Assembly: GCF_900155735.1 (NCBI RefSeq)
Contig: NZ_LT707060.1
Coordinates: 122,260 to 167,200 of the forward strand
Origin: Intestinibacillus massiliensis
GTDB lineage: Bacteria > Bacillota > Clostridia > Oscillospirales > Butyricicoccaceae
DNA: 44,941 nt
Reading direction: 5' to 3'
The notes below the pieces were generated by a model. The model saw only the letters and a list, made by a program, of their open reading frames with translations, did not search any database and was not told where the DNA came from. Position 1 is the stretch's first letter, and every line of letters starts with the position of its first letter. The position numbers and the translations under genes are program-made. This document shows, piece by piece, positions 16,745-24,844 of this stretch.

Positions 16745-16773
16745 ATTTTAGTGGATTCTGCCCAAAATGTCAA
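16745..16773 (-). promoter_or_regulatory. Promoter of the dehydrogenase/AraC pair
   Basis: Minus strand TTGACA, 17-nt spacer, TAAAAT, with the -10 57 nt before the ATG at 16688. Confidence 0.8.
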
Positions 16774-16952
16774 TTGGCGGCGAAAATGCGCGTGCTGTAC
16801 GGTACGGCGGTGGATTTGGGCGGTTTTGGACGGATACCGGCCGGATATGCCGAAGCAGCGCGCCGGAAAGTTGTTTTTTTGCCGTGCGCTTCAGACAGGA
16901 TTTTTATGCATGCCCATGGCAGAATAAAAAGAAAACGCAGGAGGGACGGTCT

Positions 16953-17015
16953 ATGAGGGCGATGCGGGTCGCGGTATGGCTGCTGGCGTTTGCGTTTGCG
17001 GCATTTTTGCGGTAA
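16953..17015 (+). CDS. Candidate 20-residue hydrophobic peptide
   Basis: ATG at 16953 has GGAGG at an ideal 8-nt distance, and the frame encodes a short peptide with two arginines, then a run of about 13 hydrophobic residues, ending in R. It looks like a single membrane segment. A possible promoter (TTGCCG, 17 nt, TTTTAT, about 16880-16908) is weak. A hairpin follows at once. The peptide lies between two minus-strand operons, so the only plus-strand product here would be this. It could be a membrane micropeptide, a type I toxin-like peptide or chance. Confidence 0.35.
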   Translation: MRAMRVAVWLLAFAFAAFLR

Positions 17016-17021
17016 ACGGAA

Positions 17022-17056
17022 GGGGGCGGGGATGGCAAAAAGCCATGCCCGCCCCC
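17022..17056. terminator. GC-rich hairpin shared by the micropeptide and ABC module ends
   Basis: 15-bp stem with one G-G mismatch (17022-17036 and 17042-17056), loop A5. No T-run on either strand, so termination is possible but not certain. It lies 6 nt from the ABC ATPase stop at 17063. Confidence 0.5.
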
Positions 17057-17062
17057 GGCGCG

Positions 17063-17785
17063 TTATCCGGTAAATTTGCGCCACCGCGCGGGGTCGTACC
17101 CCGCGGCGTCCTGCATCAGCCCGACAAGCGTTCGCCCTTGGGCGCGCAGGTCGTCCAGGTAGACGTCCACGCGTATTTCGCCGTCGTGCAGGAGGATGGC
17201 GCGGTCTAAAAAGTTCTCGATCTCGTCGACCTGGTGTGTTGCAACCAGAATGGTTTCGCCGTGGTGCAGCGAGCCGGCCATCAGCTTCAGGAAATCCCGG
17301 CGCGTGAAAATATCCTTGCCGAGAAACGGCTCGTCGAGTAGCAGGTACCTTGCCCCGCGGGAGAACCCGGCTGCGACCTCCAGCTTGGCGCGCTGCCCGT
17401 TGGAAAATGTGCGCGCGGGCCGGTCCGTGGGGAGCTGGAAGAAGGAGAGCAGCTTTTCGTACCGTGCGCGGTCAAAACCTGGGTACAGGTCGGCCTGGAA
17501 CACGCCGTAGGCGGACGGCGAAAGGAAGGGCGGGAAGCTGCCCGCCTCGGTCATATAGGACAGCTCGTCATAGCACGCCTGCGGCAGGCGGCCGTCGATC
17601 TGTACGGCGCGGGGGTCCCCTGCGTTTGTCAGCCCCATAATGGCGCGCAGCAGCGTCGATTTGCCCGCGCCGTTCGCACCCAGCACGCCCACGACCTCGC
17701 CGTCCGGGATGGTGAGGGACGGGATATAGAGGTCGCAGTGCGCGCTGTCAGGATAGGATTTTGCCAGGTGTTCGATCGTAATCAT
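17063..17785 (-). CDS. ABC transporter ATP-binding protein of a YtrA-type module
   Basis: 240 aa. Walker A GANGAGKST at 34-42. The signature region is degenerate (FSNGQRAKLEVAAGFSRG) and Walker B reads YLLLDEPF. These features fit the exporter or drug-efflux class (YtrB/CcmA-like). The ATG overlaps the stop of the upstream 454-residue gene by 4 nt. With the GntR regulator, the membrane protein and the 454-residue protein it forms a four-gene operon. In related modules such transporters respond to cell-wall antibiotics; that function is not shown here. Confidence 0.85.
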   Translation of the reverse strand: MITIEHLAKSYPDSAHCDLYIPSLTIPDGEVVGVLGANGAGKSTLLRAIMGLTNAGDPRAVQIDGRLPQACYDELSYMTEAGSFPPFLSPSAYGVFQADLYPGFDRARYEKLLSFFQLPTDRPARTFSNGQRAKLEVAAGFSRGARYLLLDEPFLGKDIFTRRDFLKLMAGSLHHGETILVATHQVDEIENFLDRAILLHDGEIRVDVYLDDLRAQGRTLVGLMQDAAGYDPARWRKFTG

Positions 17786-19146
17786 GCGGCATCCCCCTCT
17801 ATGCGGTAATTTTGGAGCATGTAGTATTGCGTGCGGTAGGGCGGCACGCCGGCATAATAGACGCCCGAATGGATCTGCGTCTTATTGTCGTCCGCCATGC
17901 CGCTGTCGAACTGCCCCGCATAGAGCAGCGCGGCGCTTCCCATGTCCGACGGTTCGTACACCGCGACATAGACGTCGAAAAAGCCGACGGCCATGGAGGC
18001 GCCCTCATAGGTCGCGTAGGTCGTGTCCGGCGCGACCTGGCGCAGGCCGGATACGAGCAGCTTGCCGTCCCGCCACGCGAGGTAATAGACCGAATCGAGC
18101 GGCAGACTGTCCGCGCGCATCGCGGAAGCCGGGGCGGAAAGCAGCGGCGTGAAGCCGTCAGCGCCGATACGCAGGGCGAGAAAGCGCGCGTCCAGCATAT
18201 TGGTCATCAGCGGCTCGCCCGCATCGTACCCGGCCAGGTGCACAGCGCACACGGCCTGCCCCTGGCTGGTATCCGTGCAGAGCGTATAGGAAACGCGGCC
18301 GCCCTGCAGCGGCGCTTCATAGCTGCCGCAGGCGTTGCCGTCCTGGTCGAGCAGCGTGAGCGTAACGCCGTCCCGGCTGCGCGTCAGCAAGACCAGGTAT
18401 TCGCCCGCCGCCGCCAGCCCAAGCACGGGCGTGCCGCTGCCGACCGAAGCGATGCAGTCCGCATCACCGTATTCCAGCGGCTGTTCCACATATCCCCGGT
18501 AGGGGTCGGCGCTGTCGGGGCGGAAGGTATCCGGGTCGAGCGCCAGGCGGAACAGGCCGTTTTCCCCCTGGTAACCCAGCGCCGGGTCGGAATTGTCCAG
18601 GATATAGTAAAGCGTGGAGCCGATGAAGGCGCTGTGTACGGACGGGTTGAATGTGGGGAAATCGTCCGGCTTATACGGCTTGCCGGTATAAAGCCCGGTG
18701 AACACCCCGGCGCCGGCCATTGCGCCGGAATACCAGGCGTTGCCGCGGGAGTAGAAGTTGAGGTACAGGTAAATACCGGTTTCCGCCCCGCGTGCCGCCG
18801 TTTCCATCCGGAATTCGCCCACTTTATCCCGTCGCCCCGGGATGGTGACCGAAAGGGGGCGGTCGATATATTCCGTGGCGTAAAGAGGGTCTGTGAGCAC
18901 CGTATCGGTCGACGGCGCGCCGTCCCGCAGCGAGACCGTGCGGAGGTGGCGCTCGTCGCGCAGGTCGAAGGAAAGCGGGAAGGTGCGCAGCGCGGCGCGG
19001 TCTCCCGTGAGGTCCTGGAGCGTGGCCGCGGCGGCATATCCCGCGGCAATGCGCCAGAAAAACAGCCCGGCAAAGCAAATGAGGACGGTTGCCGCAAGGA
19101 TGGGCAGGACGTGCGCGCGCCAGAGGGCGGCAATGCGTTTTTTCAT
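17782..19146 (-). CDS. Membrane-anchored extracytoplasmic protein of unknown function in the ABC module
   Basis: 454 aa, not recognised. One N-terminal membrane segment (about residues 14-33) anchors a ~420-residue outside domain. That domain has repeated beta-strand-like blocks with LVLLTRSRDGVTLTLLDQDGN and similar, which suggest a beta-propeller, but I cannot assign a family. ATG 19146 has AGGAGGG nine nt upstream; a longer open frame above it is discarded. Its position between the permease and ATPase genes, with 4-nt overlap to the latter, makes it a likely accessory or sensor part of the transporter. Confidence 0.75.
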   Translation of the reverse strand: MKKRIAALWRAHVLPILAATVLICFAGLFFWRIAAGYAAAATLQDLTGDRAALRTFPLSFDLRDERHLRTVSLRDGAPSTDTVLTDPLYATEYIDRPLSVTIPGRRDKVGEFRMETAARGAETGIYLYLNFYSRGNAWYSGAMAGAGVFTGLYTGKPYKPDDFPTFNPSVHSAFIGSTLYYILDNSDPALGYQGENGLFRLALDPDTFRPDSADPYRGYVEQPLEYGDADCIASVGSGTPVLGLAAAGEYLVLLTRSRDGVTLTLLDQDGNACGSYEAPLQGGRVSYTLCTDTSQGQAVCAVHLAGYDAGEPLMTNMLDARFLALRIGADGFTPLLSAPASAMRADSLPLDSVYYLAWRDGKLLVSGLRQVAPDTTYATYEGASMAVGFFDVYVAVYEPSDMGSAALLYAGQFDSGMADDNKTQIHSGVYYAGVPPYRTQYYMLQNYRIEGDAA

Positions 19147-19165
19147 AATGTGGCTCCCTCCTTTG

Positions 19166-19981
19166 TCAGGGCAGGTTGAATGTGCGGACATAGCGCAAGA
19201 CGGTGCTGGCAGAGAGCCAGGCCGCCCAGAGGAGCAGGAATACCGGGACGGGCAGCAGGCTCCAGAAAAATTCGGCCACGGCCGCGGCCTGTACGCACAC
19301 GCCATAGGTCACGGCAGGGACAAGCACGGTGAACAGCAGGCCGAAACGGCTGCCGTGCGACGCGCCGTAGGCCGTGCAGCCCGCCAGCAGGACGGCGAGG
19401 GCGGCCGATGTGGCCAGCTCCAGCAGGGTGCCCGGCAGCGTCACGCGCAGCAGCGGGGTGCGTACAAAGGCAAGGTACAGGCCGTCCGCCTGCCCCACGG
19501 GCGGGAACGGGCCGGTCACGGTTTCGGCGGCGGCCAGGTTGCCGGCATAGGCGGGGAACTGCGCGGCGGCTTCGGCGGCGGCGTGCCGCCACGCCGGGTA
19601 ACAGGCGATGGCGGTCAGGTTTTGCAGCGCGAACAGGGCGAGTACAAACAGGGCGGCCACCCCCAGTTCCGCGGCAGGCAGCGCCCAGCGGGGCGCGGGC
19701 AGGCTCATCATGCCGTATACGGGTTTCACGCCGTCCTCCTCCACGAGGCTGTAGTACCGCAGGGCGAGCAGCACGCAGGCGAGCGTTACCGCGAGCACGA
19801 AGGGGTATTCCAGGTGCGCGGCCTGGAGCACCTGGTCATAGGACAGGTAGGCGTTTTCGACCGCGCCGCCCACGGACAGTACGGCGATCAGGTCCCAAAG
19901 CACAAGCACCGCCGCGGCGCACGCGAGGTACTGCCAGCTCCAGCGCAATAGCCAGCGCATCAGCTTATCGCAGAGTTTCAT
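19166..19981 (-). CDS. Membrane protein, putative permease of the YtrA-type ABC module
   Basis: 271 aa with about six hydrophobic segments. The first starts near residue 15 and the last includes PVPVFLLLWAAWLSAS. There is no strong family motif; the role follows from its place with the ATPase and GntR gene. ATG 19981 (MKLCDKLM) is chosen since GGAGG is 7 nt upstream, while the ATG at 19987 would be too close. It lies 47 nt after the gntR stop, and that gap contains a second copy of the operator-like palindrome. Confidence 0.75.
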   Translation of the reverse strand: MKLCDKLMRWLLRWSWQYLACAAAVLVLWDLIAVLSVGGAVENAYLSYDQVLQAAHLEYPFVLAVTLACVLLALRYYSLVEEDGVKPVYGMMSLPAPRWALPAAELGVAALFVLALFALQNLTAIACYPAWRHAAAEAAAQFPAYAGNLAAAETVTGPFPPVGQADGLYLAFVRTPLLRVTLPGTLLELATSAALAVLLAGCTAYGASHGSRFGLLFTVLVPAVTYGVCVQAAAVAEFFWSLLPVPVFLLLWAAWLSASTVLRYVRTFNLP

Positions 19982-19995
19982 ATCCATCCCTCCAT

Positions 19996-20013
19996 GTATT
20001 ATATCCATAGTAC
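19996..20013. promoter_or_regulatory. Second GntR operator-like palindrome, inside the operon
   Basis: GTATTATATCCATAGTAC has the same 18-nt length and an identical first eight bases as the palindrome at 20430-20447. It lies between gntR and the permease gene. Confidence 0.45.
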
Positions 20014-20028
20014 ATATTGCATAAAAAA

Positions 20029-20406
20029 TTACGGGGCGTCCCACAGCTCGCCGAGCAGCGACATCACGCGCGGCAAGGTCAGGCCGCTCTGGCGCGCCTG
20101 CTGCACGAATGCGCGGACAAGGCCGCGCGTCAGCGCGTCGCCGAGCTGTGCGCGCAGGGCGGGCGTCAGCCGGATCACGCTGCCCGCGTTGCCGTTGGTC
20201 ACGATAAAACCCTGCTCCTCCATCAAACGGAAGGCTTTTTGCACGGTGTTGGGGTTGATATCGAGCGTTTGCGCGATTTCGCGGCGGGAGGGGAGCGGGT
20301 CGCCGTCGTCGGCGCAGCCGATGACGATCATGCGGCGCACGTGCGCGGCAAGTTGCTGGTACACGGGTTCGCGGCTGTTCAGTATCAGGCCTTCAAACGA
20401 GACCAT
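20029..20406 (-). CDS. YtrA-type GntR regulator of the ABC module
   Basis: 125 aa, the short YtrA kind without a large ligand domain. The winged helix occupies residues ~10-75: REPVYQQLAAHVRRMIVIG, then LPSRREIAQTLDINPNTVQKAFRLMEEQGFI. The remaining ~45 residues form a dimerising helix pair. ATG 20406 has GGAGGGG upstream; a longer open frame is discarded. It is the first gene of the operon, and its promoter overlaps a palindrome, so it most likely represses itself and the transporter until an inducer arrives. Confidence 0.88.
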   Translation of the reverse strand: MVSFEGLILNSREPVYQQLAAHVRRMIVIGCADDGDPLPSRREIAQTLDINPNTVQKAFRLMEEQGFIVTNGNAGSVIRLTPALRAQLGDALTRGLVRAFVQQARQSGLTLPRVMSLLGELWDAP

Positions 20407-20429
20407 GGATATCCCCTCCTTCCTTATGC

Positions 20430-20460
20430 GTATTATAGCAGTAATACACGGCGCTGTCAA
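20430..20460 (-). promoter_or_regulatory. Consensus promoter overlapped by a GntR operator
   Basis: Minus strand TTGACA (20455-20460), 17-nt spacer, TATAAT (20432-20437). The palindrome GTATTA-N6-TAATAC (20430-20447) covers the -10 and part of the spacer, so a bound repressor would block RNA polymerase. Confidence 0.85.
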
Positions 20461-20480
20461 GACAGATTGCCCGCGCCGCA

Positions 20481-20509
20481 TTGACGGGAAAGCCCGGATA
20501 CAGTACAAT
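20481..20509 (+). promoter_or_regulatory. Promoter of the FNT-like gene
   Basis: TTGACG, 17-nt spacer, TACAAT, divergent from the gntR promoter with 20 nt between the two -35 boxes. Confidence 0.75.
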
Positions 20510-20539
20510 AAATGGGTAAGGCAGAGGAGGAAAAAAGGG

Positions 20540-21169
20540 ATGCATTGGGGAAAGCTGTTTGTTTCCGCCGGCCTGGCCGGCGTCATGATTTCGGCAGGGG
20601 GGATGGTTTACCTGTCCTGCGCGGCCAAGGGGCAGCCGGTTGCCGGGGCGGTGCTGTTTGCGGTCGGGCTGTTTACCGTATGCGCGTATGGGCTGGCGCT
20701 GTTCACCGGGCGCGTGGGGTACCTGACGGTGAACCCGCCGTCCTACCTCGCCGAGCTTGCGGCCGTATGGCTCGGGAATGCGGCCGGCACGCTGCTTTGT
20801 GGCTTGGCGGCCCGTATCGCGCTGCCGGGCGCCGCGGAGGGCGCGGCGGCGCTGACGGCGGCAAAGCTGTCGCAGCACCCGGTGCAGACCGTGCTGCTCG
20901 GCCTGTTTTGCGGCCTGCTGATGTACATCGCGGTCGACCATTTCCGCAAGGGCGCGGGTTGCGGGCGGTACCTGGGCATCCTGCTGTGCGTGCCCGCGTT
21001 TATCCTGGCCGGCTTTGAGCACTGCGTGGCGGACATGTTTTACCTTTCCGCCGGGGCGTCCACGGCGCAGGCCGCCGCGTGCATCCGTTTCCTGCTCCTG
21101 GCAACGGCGGGCAATGCGGCGGGCGCCGTGCTGCTCCCGCTGGGACGGGCGGCAAATACGTGCGGATAA
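20540..21169 (+). CDS. Formate/nitrite transporter (FNT) family-like membrane protein
   Basis: 209 aa with about six membrane segments. The FNT-type pattern GFEHCVADMFYLSAG lies near residue 165, and AGLAGVMISAGGMVYL near the start matches the first FNT helix. FNT proteins are channels for formate, nitrite or hydrosulfide. This one is shorter than the usual 250-280 residues. ATG 20540 has AGAGGAGG nine nt upstream. It is transcribed divergently from the YtrA-type module and ends 66 nt before the cysteine-rich gene. The substrate is not deducible; the cysteine desulfidase 7 kb away makes hydrosulfide thinkable only. Confidence 0.7.
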   Translation: MHWGKLFVSAGLAGVMISAGGMVYLSCAAKGQPVAGAVLFAVGLFTVCAYGLALFTGRVGYLTVNPPSYLAELAAVWLGNAAGTLLCGLAARIALPGAAEGAAALTAAKLSQHPVQTVLLGLFCGLLMYIAVDHFRKGAGCGRYLGILLCVPAFILAGFEHCVADMFYLSAGASTAQAAACIRFLLLATAGNAAGAVLLPLGRAANTCG

Positions 21170-21235
21170 AGCAAGAATGCAGTAGTATTTCCGATCAAAA
21201 TGTTATATGATTCATCTAACAAATGGGGAGAAAGG

Positions 21236-21577
21236 ATGCTGTGTATTATGCAGATTGACAACAACGAACTCGCGATCCGCCAGAACGAGCTGGACCGTGC
21301 CGGGCACAAAAAAGAAGCGTACGAAATGAAGATGGAGTTTTTGAGGCAAGTCCGTGAAAGCGGCGACCATTGCCCCTGCAAAGAGGCGTGCCCGCACCAT
21401 GGCAACTGCTTTGAATGCGTGACCATCCATCGCGGCCATCGCGACCATCTGCCGATGTGCATGTGGGATATGATCAACGAGCGCCTTCACGCGCTTTCCC
21501 TGCTGACAGAAGGCTCCCTCATGGAATATGAGAAGAAATGCGCCGGTTGCGCGGGCTGCACCGGGGACTGCGGATGA
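21236..21577 (+). CDS. Small cysteine/histidine-rich protein of unknown function
   Basis: 113 aa, not assigned to a family. The N-terminal half is helical and charged. The middle block CPCKEACPHHGNCFECV followed by HRGHRDHLPMC and the tail CAGCAGCTGDC hold ten cysteines and several histidines, as expected of a zinc or Fe-S site. ATG 21236 has GGGGAG upstream; an ATG 12 nt further in would also serve. The next gene starts within its stop (ATGA overlap), so the two are coupled and probably work together. Confidence 0.7.
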   Translation: MLCIMQIDNNELAIRQNELDRAGHKKEAYEMKMEFLRQVRESGDHCPCKEACPHHGNCFECVTIHRGHRDHLPMCMWDMINERLHALSLLTEGSLMEYEKKCAGCAGCTGDCG

Positions 21578-21906
21578 AAAAGGAGCTCAAGTGCCTGCGC
21601 TGCGGCACGGTAATGCGGTCGATGGGCATGGAGTCGATCCAGCTCGGGCACGTCGGCCTGTTCCTTGGCCAGCTCGACAATAAGCTGACCGGCACGCTGG
21701 ACGTGGAAATCATGGTGTGTCCGGCCTGCCACAAGCTGGAGCTTTACGAGTGTGGCGGCGGGGAAATTGAGCCTCCCGTGAATACGGCGCGCCTGAACCC
21801 GGTGGAGCCGGAGGGGGGCGGGGCGGAAGGCGGCCGCCCGCCGTTCGGGGGGTACCGCACGCGCGGCCACGCCCGGCGGCGCAAAGGCAAAAGGCAAGAT
21901 GGGTGA
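21574..21906 (+). CDS. Small zinc-ribbon protein with basic tail
   Basis: 110 aa. CLRCG (7-11) and CPACHK (49-54) form a likely zinc ribbon, preceded by a beta-rich middle. The last ~40 residues are rich in proline, glycine and arginine (YRTRGHARRRKGKRQ) and could bind nucleic acid. It overlaps the preceding cysteine-rich gene by 4 nt and ends 8 nt before a strong terminator. Its function is unknown. Confidence 0.7.
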   Translation: MKKELKCLRCGTVMRSMGMESIQLGHVGLFLGQLDNKLTGTLDVEIMVCPACHKLELYECGGGEIEPPVNTARLNPVEPEGGGAEGGRPPFGGYRTRGHARRRKGKRQDG

Positions 21907-21914
21907 AAACCATT

Positions 21915-21952
21915 AAAAGGCGCGTCCCTACCAAAAGGGGCGCGCCTTTTTT
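21915..21952 (+). terminator. Terminator after the two small cysteine-rich genes
   Basis: 14-bp stem with one G-T pair (arms 21915-21928 and 21937-21950), ending in T6 on the plus strand. Confidence 0.85.
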
Positions 21953-21961
21953 GTGCGGAAA

Positions 21962-21989
21962 CGCCCGCTTTCCGGCTGGAAAACGGGCG
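21962..21989 (-). terminator. Weak hairpin at the end of the DUF554 gene
   Basis: CGCCCG and TTTCC pair with GGAAA and CGGGCG around a 4-nt loop, 8 nt past the stop on the minus strand. There is only a short T-run. Confidence 0.5.
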
Positions 21990-21997
21990 ATATGGGA

Positions 21998-22702
21998 TCA
22001 GAGGTTGCAAAGGTAGGAGAACGGCATGACCAGCACAAGCGCGGGGAGCAGGTTGGTCACGGGGATATCCTTCATCTTTGCAATGCGGAAGCCGGTGAAG
22101 AACATGATCGCGCCGCCGCAGGCCTGGAAATCGGCCAGCATGACCGGCGTGGCGTGCGGCACGATGAGGCCGGCGCACGCAAACAGCAGGAACAGCACGA
22201 CGGCCTGCGGCGCGGCCAGCAGGCTGACGATGATGCCCAGCGTCGTGGCGAACACGATCGCGGTCACGAAGTCCAGCACGGATTTGGCGATCAGGAAGCT
22301 GCCGTCGCCGGTCATGCCCTCGTTCAGGGCGCCGAAGAAGCCGGAACCGTTGAACACGAACAGGATGATGACCGCGATCAGCATGTTGATATCCGCGTGG
22401 TCGCCGCCGGAGAGCTTGGGCATGATGCGGGTGACGGCCTTCTGCGCATGCGCGCCGACGCTGTCCAGCCGCTCCTCCAGGTGGAGCAGTTCCCCGATGA
22501 TCGCGCCGATCAGCAGCGCGCCGACAACGGCGGCCATGGTTTTTAGGTCGCGCATGGTCGCCACGCCGATGACAAACGACATGATGCCGCAATAAAGCGG
22601 AAGGTGTTCCTTGAGGAACCCCGGGATAAAGCGCCGCAGCAGGGTGCCCAGCAGGCCGCCCAGCAGCACGGAACAGATGTTGACAATAATGCCCATCGGC
22701 AT
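21998..22702 (-). CDS. DUF554 family membrane protein
   Basis: 234 aa with about seven hydrophobic segments. It has the family opening GIIVNICSVLLGGLLGTLLRRFIP and the later GACGG-like SGFFGALNEGMTGDGSFLIAKSVLDF. The family is conserved in Firmicutes and archaea and probably moves a small solute, but its function is not established. AGGGGG is nine nt upstream of ATG 22702. It lies only 26 nt downstream of the terminator of the sugar ABC operon on the same strand, with no clear promoter, so readthrough may express it. Confidence 0.8.
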   Translation of the reverse strand: MPMGIIVNICSVLLGGLLGTLLRRFIPGFLKEHLPLYCGIMSFVIGVATMRDLKTMAAVVGALLIGAIIGELLHLEERLDSVGAHAQKAVTRIMPKLSGGDHADINMLIAVIILFVFNGSGFFGALNEGMTGDGSFLIAKSVLDFVTAIVFATTLGIIVSLLAAPQAVVLFLLFACAGLIVPHATPVMLADFQACGGAIMFFTGFRIAKMKDIPVTNLLPALVLVMPFSYLCNL

Positions 22703-22727
22703 AGCGATCGACCCCCTTAATATGTTA

Positions 22728-22773
22728 CCAAAAAGGCGGCATGTCCCGGGTTAGGGATATGCCGCCTTTTTGG
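22728..22773 (-). terminator. Terminator of the sugar ABC transporter operon
   Basis: Long stem of about 19 bp (22728-22746 and 22755-22773) flanked by A5 and T5, so it is functional on both strands. It follows the binding-protein stop at 22805. Confidence 0.85.
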
Positions 22774-22804
22774 TTATGCCGTCAGCACGGCAGCCTTTTA
22801 TTGC

Positions 22805-23794
22805 TTACTGGTAGTCCGCAACGTTGTCCTTGTTGACCCATACGCACTCGGTGTAGTTGATCGGCTCAACATCTTCGCCGTTCAGGACCTTTACCATGGT
22901 CTCAACGCCCAGCGCGCCCTGGCCGGGTGCATCCTGGGAAACGGTGCCTGCCAGGCGGCCGTCAGCAACAGCCTTGACAGCGTCGGAAACGGCATCCAGG
23001 CCGAAGACCGGGATATCCGCCTGCTTGCCGGCGTCTTCGATCGCCTTCAGGGCGCCCATCGCCATGGAGTCGTTCTGGGAAACAACCGCGTTGATTTCCT
23101 TGCCGGTGGAGAGCCAGTTCTCCATCAGGGTCAGCGCTTCCTCGGTTACCCAGTTCGCGGTCTCCTGGTAAACAACCGTGACGTCCGGGTTCTGCGCCAG
23201 GATCTCGTCATAGCCGGCCTTGCGCTTGAGCTGCGCGTCGGAGCCCATCGGCCCGTAGATGATGACGATGTTGCCCTTGCCGCCGATCGCGTCGACAGCC
23301 TTCTGCATCTCCAGCTTGCTGGCCGCAGCCTCGTCGCCGCCGCAGTAGGAAGCCGCCATGGTGTCCTGGTTCTTCATCTGCTGTACGACGGTGATGACCG
23401 GTACTTTGGCCTCGTTCGCAGACTTGACAGCCGGGACGATGCCGTCCGCGGAAATCGGCTCTACCAGGATGCCGTCGTAGCCCTGGTTGATCGCGGTCTC
23501 GATCTGGTTAATCTGGGTCGCCTGGTCCTGCTTGCCGTCGAATACTTCAACGGTAACGCCCAGCTCCGCAGCCTTTTCCTTTGCGCCCTTGCCGACCGCA
23601 GTGGTGAACTCGTTGGTCTGGTGGCTCATGCACAGTGCGATCTTGTAGTTCTTCTGGCTGGAACCGGCGGTGTCGGCGGTATCGCCCGCGGCCGGCTTCT
23701 GGTCAGCGTCCTTGCCGGCCGTGTCGCCGCCGCAAGCCGCCAGGCTCATAGCCATAGCGCCGACGAGCAGCATGGATAATAATCTCTTCTTCAT
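22805..23794 (-). CDS. Sugar/cyclitol-binding lipoprotein of a CUT2 ABC transporter
   Basis: 329 aa. The signal peptide ends at lipobox LAAC with C21. The mature fold is of the ribose-binding type: IALCMSHQTNEFTTAVGKGAKEKAAELG, QINQIETAINQGYDGILVEP, and the QNDSMAMGALKAIEDAG hinge segment. It hands substrate to the permease encoded just upstream. AGGAGG precedes ATG 23794. The neighbourhood of iol genes makes an inositol-binding protein (IbpA/InoA-like) more likely than ribose; that is context, not sequence proof. Confidence 0.88.
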   Translation of the reverse strand: MKKRLLSMLLVGAMAMSLAACGGDTAGKDADQKPAAGDTADTAGSSQKNYKIALCMSHQTNEFTTAVGKGAKEKAAELGVTVEVFDGKQDQATQINQIETAINQGYDGILVEPISADGIVPAVKSANEAKVPVITVVQQMKNQDTMAASYCGGDEAAASKLEMQKAVDAIGGKGNIVIIYGPMGSDAQLKRKAGYDEILAQNPDVTVVYQETANWVTEEALTLMENWLSTGKEINAVVSQNDSMAMGALKAIEDAGKQADIPVFGLDAVSDAVKAVADGRLAGTVSQDAPGQGALGVETMVKVLNGEDVEPINYTECVWVNKDNVADYQ

Positions 23795-23847
23795 GTTTCT
23801 TCCTCCTAAAAACAATAGGTGAATTTATATCAAAGCCAGGGAAGCGC

Positions 23848-24837
23848 TTAGCTGCGCTTGCCCTTGCCCTTGATATCAAGCAGTACTGCGAAGATGATGA
23901 TGAGGCCCTTGATGATGAGCTGGAAGTTGGAGTTTACGCTCATGATATCCAGGCCGTTGGAGATGACCGCGAGCATCAGCGCGCCGATGACGACGCCGTA
24001 CCACTTGCCGGAGCCGCCGGACATCGAAACGCCGCCGATAACGGCCGCCGCGATGGCGTCCATCTCATAGCTCTGGCCGGCCGTCGGGGAGCCGGTGATC
24101 GTACGGGACGCGACGAGCAGGCCGCAAAGGCCGGCCAGCAGGCCCGCGATCGTGAACACGATGACGCGCAGCTTGCGAACGTTGATGCCGGAGACGGAAG
24201 CCGCGGTTGCGTTGCCGCCGATCGCATAGATGCGGCGGCCAAAGACGGTCTTGCCCAGGATAAACGCGCAGATCGCGACAATAATGATGAGGTAGACCGC
24301 GAGGATCGGGACGACGCCGCCAACCTGGATGGACGCGATGGACTCAAACGCCGGGGTGACGTCGAAAATCGGTGAGCCGCCGGATATGATCAGCGCGAGG
24401 CCGCGGACAATGGTCATGGAGCCGAGGGTCACGATGAATGCCGGGATGGAGCCGTAGGCGATGCCGACGCCGTTGAGTGCGCCGACGAGCGCGCCGACGA
24501 GCAGCGCCAGCAGGATCGGGACGATGAAGGGGTACTGGCCGTTCGCCGCGCCGTCCGCTGCCGGGTGGGCGAACATGGTCGCGATCACGCCGGTCAGCGC
24601 GACCGTCGAGCCGACCGACAGGTCGATATCGCCAGAGATGATGACGAAGGTCATGCCCATGGCGAGGATGCCGTTGATCGCCGTCTGCTTGACGACGTTC
24701 AGCAGGTTACGCGGCGTGACGAAGGTGCCGCCGGAAACGATCGCCAGGATGACGACCAGGGCGATGAAGACAAGGATCAGGCCGAAGTCCTTCATCGAAA
24801 CTTTTTTCGGGCTTAAGGTATTCGTGTTGCTTTTCAT
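23848..24837 (-). CDS. CUT2 sugar ABC transporter permease
   Basis: 329 aa, RbsC-like, with about nine membrane segments. Typical segments are GMTFVIISGDIDLSVGSTVALTGV, the loop GRRIYAIGGNATAASVSGINVRKLR, and DAIAAAVIGGVSMSGGSG. The chosen ATG is 24837 with GGGGAG ten nt upstream; it overlaps nothing and sits 7 nt after the ATPase stop. It forms a homodimeric channel with the two-domain ATPase. Confidence 0.9.
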   Translation of the reverse strand: MKSNTNTLSPKKVSMKDFGLILVFIALVVILAIVSGGTFVTPRNLLNVVKQTAINGILAMGMTFVIISGDIDLSVGSTVALTGVIATMFAHPAADGAANGQYPFIVPILLALLVGALVGALNGVGIAYGSIPAFIVTLGSMTIVRGLALIISGGSPIFDVTPAFESIASIQVGGVVPILAVYLIIIVAICAFILGKTVFGRRIYAIGGNATAASVSGINVRKLRVIVFTIAGLLAGLCGLLVASRTITGSPTAGQSYEMDAIAAAVIGGVSMSGGSGKWYGVVIGALMLAVISNGLDIMSVNSNFQLIIKGLIIIFAVLLDIKGKGKRS

Positions 24838-24844
24838 TGTTATA

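Noticed and set aside
20001-20030. A second promoter between gntR and the permease gene (TATAAT on the minus strand)
   Set aside because: The start of transcription would fall in the ribosome-binding site of the permease gene, and no -35 is seen; the operator reading is preferred.
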